Shown one piece after another: positions 49,502-53,335 of a stretch of DNA of 53,335 nt (the first letter of the stretch is position 1; every line of letters begins with the position of its first letter). The position numbers and the translations under genes were made by a program. A model generated the notes under the pieces. That model was given only the letters and a program-made list of their open reading frames with translations, was not told where the DNA came from and searched no databases. The stretch is from Bacillota bacterium (lineage in GTDB: Bacteria > Bacillota > Limnochordia > Darwinibacteriales > DTU012), in assembly GCA_012521805.1 (NCBI GenBank), contig JAAYLQ010000055.1, positions 1 to 53,335 on the forward strand. Reading direction: 5' to 3'.

Positions 49502-50818
49502 ATGGCTGCTATCCGCGGAGTCTGTTTTTGTATTCTTCTCATTCTTATTTTTATCCAAATCCAGCTTCCCATATCTGCTGCAGCTTTACTTGAGCTAGAA
49601 GAGATTTCGGGCTCGCTACGCATTAACCCCATGAATTTCACTACTAGTGCCCGATTTGGTGTTGATTGTGAATTGACTCAACGTCATCGTTTATCTGGAA
49701 ATTTAACCCTAGAGTCAACAAGTTCTCAACTACTGGGGTTAACCTTTCATGATTGGGTCTTTGACTATCATCCCAGTACTAAACGTCAGCTTTCTCTGAA
49801 GTACAACAGCCCCTTGATCACTTCAAGCGACTTATTTCGCATTATCCACAAAGATTTTTACAGCGAGAAACATTTAGCCCTAGTGTATCAGCAGCAGGAA
49901 CCTCATCTAGTAGTGGTTGTGGCTGAACAGGTTCCAAGCAAAACACGCCTACCCAGCTTTGTCGGTTTCGGACAGTTTGCCTTGAGTAACGACCCGTGGA
50001 CATGGCAGATTTCCGCTGCACGCTACGATTCCCAATATTATCCTGAATTTGGACGCAACTGGGGTGAGATAGTGGTGCTGGAGACAGGTGTAGAACATGA
50101 TTCCTTTTCTTTGGAGGCAGGTTGGGGCTATCTTCAGCGCCATGATTACCAGGAAGAATCTTTGGATTTCAACCAGAGTCAGGCGCTGGCTGTAAATCTT
50201 CAAGTAAACAGCGCTCAGATATCGTTTGCTCCTAGTTTCAGGATTATCGGCAGAGAATTTGATTGGCCGCTCACGAAAACCAAACCATATCCAAATGATC
50301 GGATTGGTTTTGGGACTCAGACTCGGTTTAACGCAGAACCTTGGCGAATTACATTTAACTGGGATCGCTTTAAAGCCCTCAGCAGCGAGCGGACTTACGC
50401 GACCACAAATTTGCAGTTGGAATATGGAGAGGCCAATCAAAGCATATCAGCGGCTGTACACTGGCACCCTAATCGCCGGGTAGTATTGGGATATCGTCGC
50501 GGAGATCTGACAATTGAGTGGAGGCCGGATCTGCCGCAAATCAAGTATAGGCGCCAGATTGGGAAACACGAAATTAGCTTGGCTGGTTCATCTTTAAACC
50601 TGCACCGCATAGAATATCGGTATAACAGCAATCTGAGTTTACATTTGATCTATAAGTTTGAAGCTAAAACTGGACGTCAATTCTATTATGGAGCTCTGCG
50701 TTTGAACAGCGGAAACGGCTGGTGTGAAATCAAGTATGGGCAGAGTGACCGGGGTCAGTTAACTGCTGGATTTAATCACAGTCCGCACTTAGAAGTATCA
50801 TGGGGTTGGAGTTGGTAA
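49502..50818 (+). CDS. Secreted beta-barrel-like protein, candidate outer-membrane protein
   Basis: I do not recognise a family. The 438 residues begin with a signal peptide (cleavage near residue 27, ISAAA). The rest has almost no helix-like hydrophobic runs but many short amphipathic strands with alternating aromatic residues (ISAARYDSQYYPEF, SLEAGWGYLQRHDY, RITFNWDRF, LHLIYKF, TGRQFYYGALRL). It ends HLEVSWGWSW, with W/W/W/V/L at alternate positions from the terminal Trp, as in the C-terminal beta-signal read by BamA. This suggests a ~16-22-strand barrel in an outer membrane. Inserted between ymxG and ymxH, four bases before the latter. Alternatives: a wall-associated or coat beta-sandwich protein. 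ATG start, gaagga upstream. Confidence 0.6.
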   Translation: MAAIRGVCFCILLILIFIQIQLPISAAALLELEEISGSLRINPMNFTTSARFGVDCELTQRHRLSGNLTLESTSSQLLGLTFHDWVFDYHPSTKRQLSLKYNSPLITSSDLFRIIHKDFYSEKHLALVYQQQEPHLVVVVAEQVPSKTRLPSFVGFGQFALSNDPWTWQISAARYDSQYYPEFGRNWGEIVVLETGVEHDSFSLEAGWGYLQRHDYQEESLDFNQSQALAVNLQVNSAQISFAPSFRIIGREFDWPLTKTKPYPNDRIGFGTQTRFNAEPWRITFNWDRFKALSSERTYATTNLQLEYGEANQSISAAVHWHPNRRVVLGYRRGDLTIEWRPDLPQIKYRRQIGKHEISLAGSSLNLHRIEYRYNSNLSLHLIYKFEAKTGRQFYYGALRLNSGNGWCEIKYGQSDRGQLTAGFNHSPHLEVSWGWSW

Positions 50819-50821
50819 GGT

Positions 50822-51091
50822 GTGCGGTATTCCGATTTGGCTGGGAAGGAAATTGTCTGTTTTGATGAGGGGATTCGTTTAGGAGTAGTCAACGATACAG
50901 ATCTAATCATCAATACCGAGACTGGTGTGGTAGATTCAATAATTATCCCTTATGGTAAGAGCTGGTTTAACAAACGAATGATTGTAATCCCGTGGCATGG
51001 AATAAAAAAAATCGGCCGGGATTTAATCATTGTTGATTTAACCACTGCTCAGGATTACGATGATCTGGTGCGCAGACTTGATCTAGAATAA
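50822..51091 (+). CDS. ymxH: YlmC/YmxH-family PRC-barrel sporulation protein
   Basis: An 89-residue PRC-barrel protein: MRYSDLAGKEIVCFDEGIRLG, VDSIIIPYG and RMIVIPWHGIKKIGRDLIIVDL are family features. YmxH/YlmC proteins occur near sporulation genes, with function undefined. GTG start three bases after the barrel gene stop, so it depends on that transcript. In Bacillus it precedes spoVFA (dpaA). Confidence 0.9.
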   Translation: MRYSDLAGKEIVCFDEGIRLGVVNDTDLIINTETGVVDSIIIPYGKSWFNKRMIVIPWHGIKKIGRDLIIVDLTTAQDYDDLVRRLDLE

Positions 51092-51095
51092 TTTG

Positions 51096-51142
51096 TCCCC
51101 TTTCATGGGTAGAATATCGATGTACCCATTTCAGGAAAGGGG
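51096..51142 (+). promoter_or_regulatory. Long hairpin burying the Shine-Dalgarno of the glycine-zipper gene
   Basis: cccctttc (51096-51103) pairs with gaaagggg (51135-51142), and tgggta (51105-51110) with taccca (51123-51128). The right arm is the aggaaaggggga ribosome binding site for TTG 51153. There is no T-run. Confidence 0.45.
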
Positions 51143-51152
51143 GATTTGCAAG

Positions 51153-51656
51153 TTGTCAACAGTTATAGGGGTATTTAATCAAGTTGAGGCTGCCGAAAAG
51201 GCAGTAAAAGTACTGCGGGAAAAGGGATTTACTGAGAACGAAATCTCAATTATCGCCAAAGATGAAGGTAAAACCAGAAAACGCGACATGGAAGTCGGCG
51301 GCGATTTCGGGGCTGAACAAAATATTGCTGATGGCACAGCTTGGGGCGGCGCTTTAGGAGGTCTAGCTGGAATTTTAGCCGGAGTAGGCGCCCTTGCCAT
51401 TCCTGGTATTGGACCGATTGTGGCTGCTGGTCCTTTAGCTGGAGCCCTGTCAGGAGCTGTAACCGGTGGTGTAGCCGGAGGCTTGATTGACTTAGGAATT
51501 CCTGAGGAACGTGGTCAGGAGTACGAGCAGAAGTTAAAAGCCGGTGGGATCTTGGCTGTTATCGAAACCAGCCCCGAAAAGGTAAACGAGGCAAGCGAAA
51601 TTTTGCGGAGCAACGGTGCTAAAGATGTTGAAAGTCATGGCGGTGAAGATAACTAG
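51153..51656 (+). CDS. General stress protein 17M-like, glycine-zipper protein
   Basis: TTG 51153 follows aggaaaggggga, giving STVIGVFNQVEAAEKAVKVL. An open frame from 51093 has no ribosome binding site. The 167-residue protein has two ferredoxin-like halves (1-60 and ~125-160: ILAVIETSPEKVNEASEILRS) around a glycine/alanine-rich hydrophobic centre (~75-115: GGALGGLAGILAGVGALA, IPGIGPIVAAGPLAGALSG), a glycine-zipper membrane-active motif. This is the YflT/GSP17M pattern of envelope stress proteins. Confidence 0.82.
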   Translation: MSTVIGVFNQVEAAEKAVKVLREKGFTENEISIIAKDEGKTRKRDMEVGGDFGAEQNIADGTAWGGALGGLAGILAGVGALAIPGIGPIVAAGPLAGALSGAVTGGVAGGLIDLGIPEERGQEYEQKLKAGGILAVIETSPEKVNEASEILRSNGAKDVESHGGEDN

Positions 51657-51662
51657 ATACTG

Positions 51663-51695
51663 AGAAAAAGGGACTGTTAGTACAGTCTCTTTTTC
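51663..51695 (+). terminator. Intrinsic terminator after the stress protein gene
   Basis: Stem gaaaaagggactgt (51663-51676) / acagtctctttttc (51681-51694), 4-nt loop, one mismatch, T-rich right arm. Confidence 0.8.
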
Positions 51696-51763
51696 ATGTT
51701 TGCAGGATTTAACGAGCCTGATCCAGAAAAATCCAGTATTTGATTATTAGGTGGAGGAGTAGC

Positions 51764-52528
51764 ATGAAACGAGTTCTAGTAAGTGGTGCTTTAGGTAAAA
51801 TGGGTAGCGAAGTAATCAAAGCAGTGAGGCAGGCTGCTGATTTGGAAGTTGCTGCCGGTGTCGACCCAAGGGCAGAATATGATGTGGATGGAGTCAAAAT
51901 GTTTACAGAACTTGCCCCTGCGATTACAGCGACCAAACCGGATGTGGTAGTTGACTTTACTCAACCTGGCGTGGTGGTGGAAAACCTTAAAACCTGCTAT
52001 GAATTAGGTGTTAGAGCAGTAGTAGGTACCACCGGATTAACAGCAGATGATGTGGAGAAATTAAAGCGTGAACTTGTCAGGGAAGATTGGGCCGCTTTGA
52101 TTGCCCCTAATTTTGCTATTGGAGCAATTTTAATGATGCGTTTTGCGCAGGAAGCAGCTCGGTATTTTCCCAATGTGGAAATTATTGAATACCATCATTC
52201 GCAGAAAAAGGATGCTCCCAGCGGGACTGCTATTAAAACTGCAGAAATGATTAATCAGGTACTAACCGGTCAGCGAGAAACTAATCCTGATGAATTTGAA
52301 AAGCTTCCCGGTGCCAGGGGAGCTGCCAGCAGTGCAGTTCACATTCACAGTGTTCGCCTACCGGGTTATGTTGCTCACCAGGAGGTTATCTTTAGTTCTG
52401 CAGGACAGCTGTTGACTATTAAGCATGATTCAACGCATCGTGAAAGCTTTATGCCTGGAGTTTTGCTGGCGATCCGCAAAATTGGTGAATTGGAAGGAAT
52501 CGTGTACGGGTTAGAGCAGATCTTGTAG
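51764..52528 (+). CDS. dapB: 4-hydroxy-tetrahydrodipicolinate reductase
   Basis: ATG 51764 follows ggtggagga. The 254-residue NAD(P)H enzyme has VSGALGKMGSEVIKAV (nucleotide binding), VVGTTGLTADDV, IAPNFAIGAILMMRF and the substrate motif EYHHSQKKDAPSGTA. It serves lysine and diaminopimelate synthesis; its substrate is also the precursor of dipicolinate, made by the next gene. This pairing puts both uses of the branch point side by side. Confidence 0.95.
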   Translation: MKRVLVSGALGKMGSEVIKAVRQAADLEVAAGVDPRAEYDVDGVKMFTELAPAITATKPDVVVDFTQPGVVVENLKTCYELGVRAVVGTTGLTADDVEKLKRELVREDWAALIAPNFAIGAILMMRFAQEAARYFPNVEIIEYHHSQKKDAPSGTAIKTAEMINQVLTGQRETNPDEFEKLPGARGAASSAVHIHSVRLPGYVAHQEVIFSSAGQLLTIKHDSTHRESFMPGVLLAIRKIGELEGIVYGLEQIL

Positions 52529-52551
52529 AATTATAAACTAGCTGTTCATTC

Positions 52552-52579
52552 ACAGGCCTCCTACCCGCCTCATATACTA
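52552..52579 (+). promoter_or_regulatory. Sigma-K promoter of dpaA
   Basis: The box ac (52552-52553), 17 bp, then catatacta (52571-52579) matches the sigma-K consensus AC-N16/17-CATAnnnTA exactly. Transcription would begin near 52586, 25 nt before the dpaA ATG. In Bacillus dipicolinate synthase genes are sigma-K dependent. Confidence 0.65.
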
Positions 52580-52610
52580 TCCATGAGTGCATCGGGGAGG
52601 AGGTCGTTCC

Positions 52611-53335
52611 ATGGTTGTTGATCTATCTGGGATACCTGTCGCTATGCTGGGCGGGGATCGGCGTGAATTGGAGTTAGCCAAAGCACTGCTTCAGTTAAAC
52701 GTGGATTTGCGGTTAGTAGGGTTTCATCCGCATCCAGATCTTACAGCAGCACAGCTGTACAGTGATCCTGAAGCTGCGGTTGCAGGGATAAGGGCTTTGA
52801 TTGCTCCCATGGCAAATACAGACTTGGAAGGTAGAATCTTTACTCGTTTAGATCAGGGGGAGCCGATCGATCTAACCCAGCTGTTGCCGAAACTGCCGCA
52901 GGATACAATTGTGCTGATTGGAGTAGCAAAACCGGTTATCAGAGAACTTGCGCAGAAGCATAGTCTGAAGTTGGTTGAAACTGCAGAGATTGATGAAATT
53001 GCTATACTGAACTCGATACCCACCGCCGAAGGTGCAATTCAGTTGGCAATGGAAGAGCTTCCCATTACAATCCATGGATCACGCTGCATGGTAGTAGGTT
53101 TTGGTCGCTGCGGCCAGACTTTAGCTGCCAGCTTAGCAGCCTTAGGGGCATCGGTAACGATCGTTGACCGAAATAAATCAAAATTAGCCCGCGCCTTGAC
53201 AATGGGGCTGAATTCTGCTCCACTGTCAGACCTGCATCTGCATACCAATTTTGATGTAATCTTTAATACAGTACCTGCCCTGGTAATTACAAACGAATAT
53301 CTGAAAAAGCTTAATTTATCAACGCTGATCATCGA
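52611..53335 (+). CDS. dpaA: Dipicolinate synthase subunit A, 3' truncated by window
   Basis: ATG 52611 follows gggaggagg. The 241 codons present cover most of the ~290-residue protein. The N-terminal domain starts IPVAMLGGDRRELELAKAL; a Rossmann NAD(P) fold follows at ~155-240 (SRCMVVGFGRCGQTLAASLA, GASVTIVDRN). SpoVFA (DpaA) with DpaB converts dihydrodipicolinate to dipicolinic acid in the mother cell for spore core dehydration. The spacing of the preceding sigma-K promoter supports this. dpaB should lie just beyond the window. Confidence 0.93.
   Translation, partial: MVVDLSGIPVAMLGGDRRELELAKALLQLNVDLRLVGFHPHPDLTAAQLYSDPEAAVAGIRALIAPMANTDLEGRIFTRLDQGEPIDLTQLLPKLPQDTIVLIGVAKPVIRELAQKHSLKLVETAEIDEIAILNSIPTAEGAIQLAMEELPITIHGSRCMVVGFGRCGQTLAASLAALGASVTIVDRNKSKLARALTMGLNSAPLSDLHLHTNFDVIFNTVPALVITNEYLKKLNLSTLII

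Noticed and set aside
49949..50440. 163-residue minus-strand ORF inside the beta-barrel gene
   Set aside because: Antisense shadow; no credible ribosome binding site, and the plus frame has a signal peptide and a plausible fold.
1..53335. Mobile elements, prophage, CRISPR or skin element
   Set aside because: No transposase, integrase, direct-repeat array or att-like repeat was found, and gene order follows the conserved Bacillota arrangement.

Overview
The window comes from an endospore-forming, low-to-mid GC Bacillota genome. It carries the complete spoIIIA operon, sigK, spo0A, spoIVB, a dipicolinate synthase gene and several spore-type wall hydrolases, in an order matching the conserved accBC-nusB-xseAB-ispA-dxs-tlyA-argR-recN-spoIVB-spo0A neighbourhood of Bacillus and Clostridia. 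An anaerobic class III ribonucleotide reductase suggests anaerobic growth. One secreted protein (49502-50818) looks like an outer-membrane beta-barrel ending in an aromatic beta-signal. That would fit a diderm Bacillota lineage such as Limnochordia, but this assignment is inference.

Layout. (1) 1-7664: a hemicellulose/galactoside locus with a 5'-truncated GH43 glycosidase, a divergent GH27 alpha-galactosidase, and an ABC sugar importer made of a very large binding protein with carbohydrate-binding-like modules and two permeases, with no ATPase. (2) 7665-11067: a SleB-type hydrolase, a lone ArsR-type repressor and NrdD. (3) 11248-18372: threonine ammonia-lyase, an uninterrupted pro-sigma-K gene, yqeG-yqeH, a small orphan ORF, aroK-aroQ-M24 peptidase-efp, and an acidic zinc-ribbon protein. 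(4) 18445-23513: spoIIIAA-AH behind a sigma-E-like promoter. (5) 23629-38788: accBC, Asp23/AmaP, nusB, a TsaD paralogue, xseAB, ispA, a promoter-driven structured non-coding region exactly at the classical OLE-RNA locus, then dxs, tlyA, nadK, argR, recN, spoIVB and spo0A. (6) 38878-44954: steA-steB, a GT2, a MraY/WecA-like transferase, a DinG-type helicase and a LysM-SleB hydrolase. (7) 44985-53335: two polysaccharide deacetylases (the second degenerate, YlxY-like), a GH18 spore-type glucosaminidase, M16 peptidase, the beta-barrel candidate, YmxH, a glycine-zipper stress protein, dapB, and a dpaA that runs off the end behind a near-perfect sigma-K promoter.

How they fit together. Almost everything from 11248 onward is on the plus strand in tight operons with overlapping or near-abutting genes, separated by clear intrinsic terminators. 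Many terminators are bidirectional and several lie partly inside coding ends. Sporulation runs through the window: Spo0A (initiation), SpoIIIA channel and SpoIVB (sigma-G activation and sigma-K checkpoint), pro-sigma-K, and DapB/DpaA (dipicolinate supply in the mother cell). The most unusual items are the structured RNA candidate at 30509-30730, the beta-barrel candidate, the module-rich binding protein, and three hairpins that bury Shine-Dalgarno sequences. No tRNA, rRNA, CRISPR array, insertion sequence or prophage was seen.
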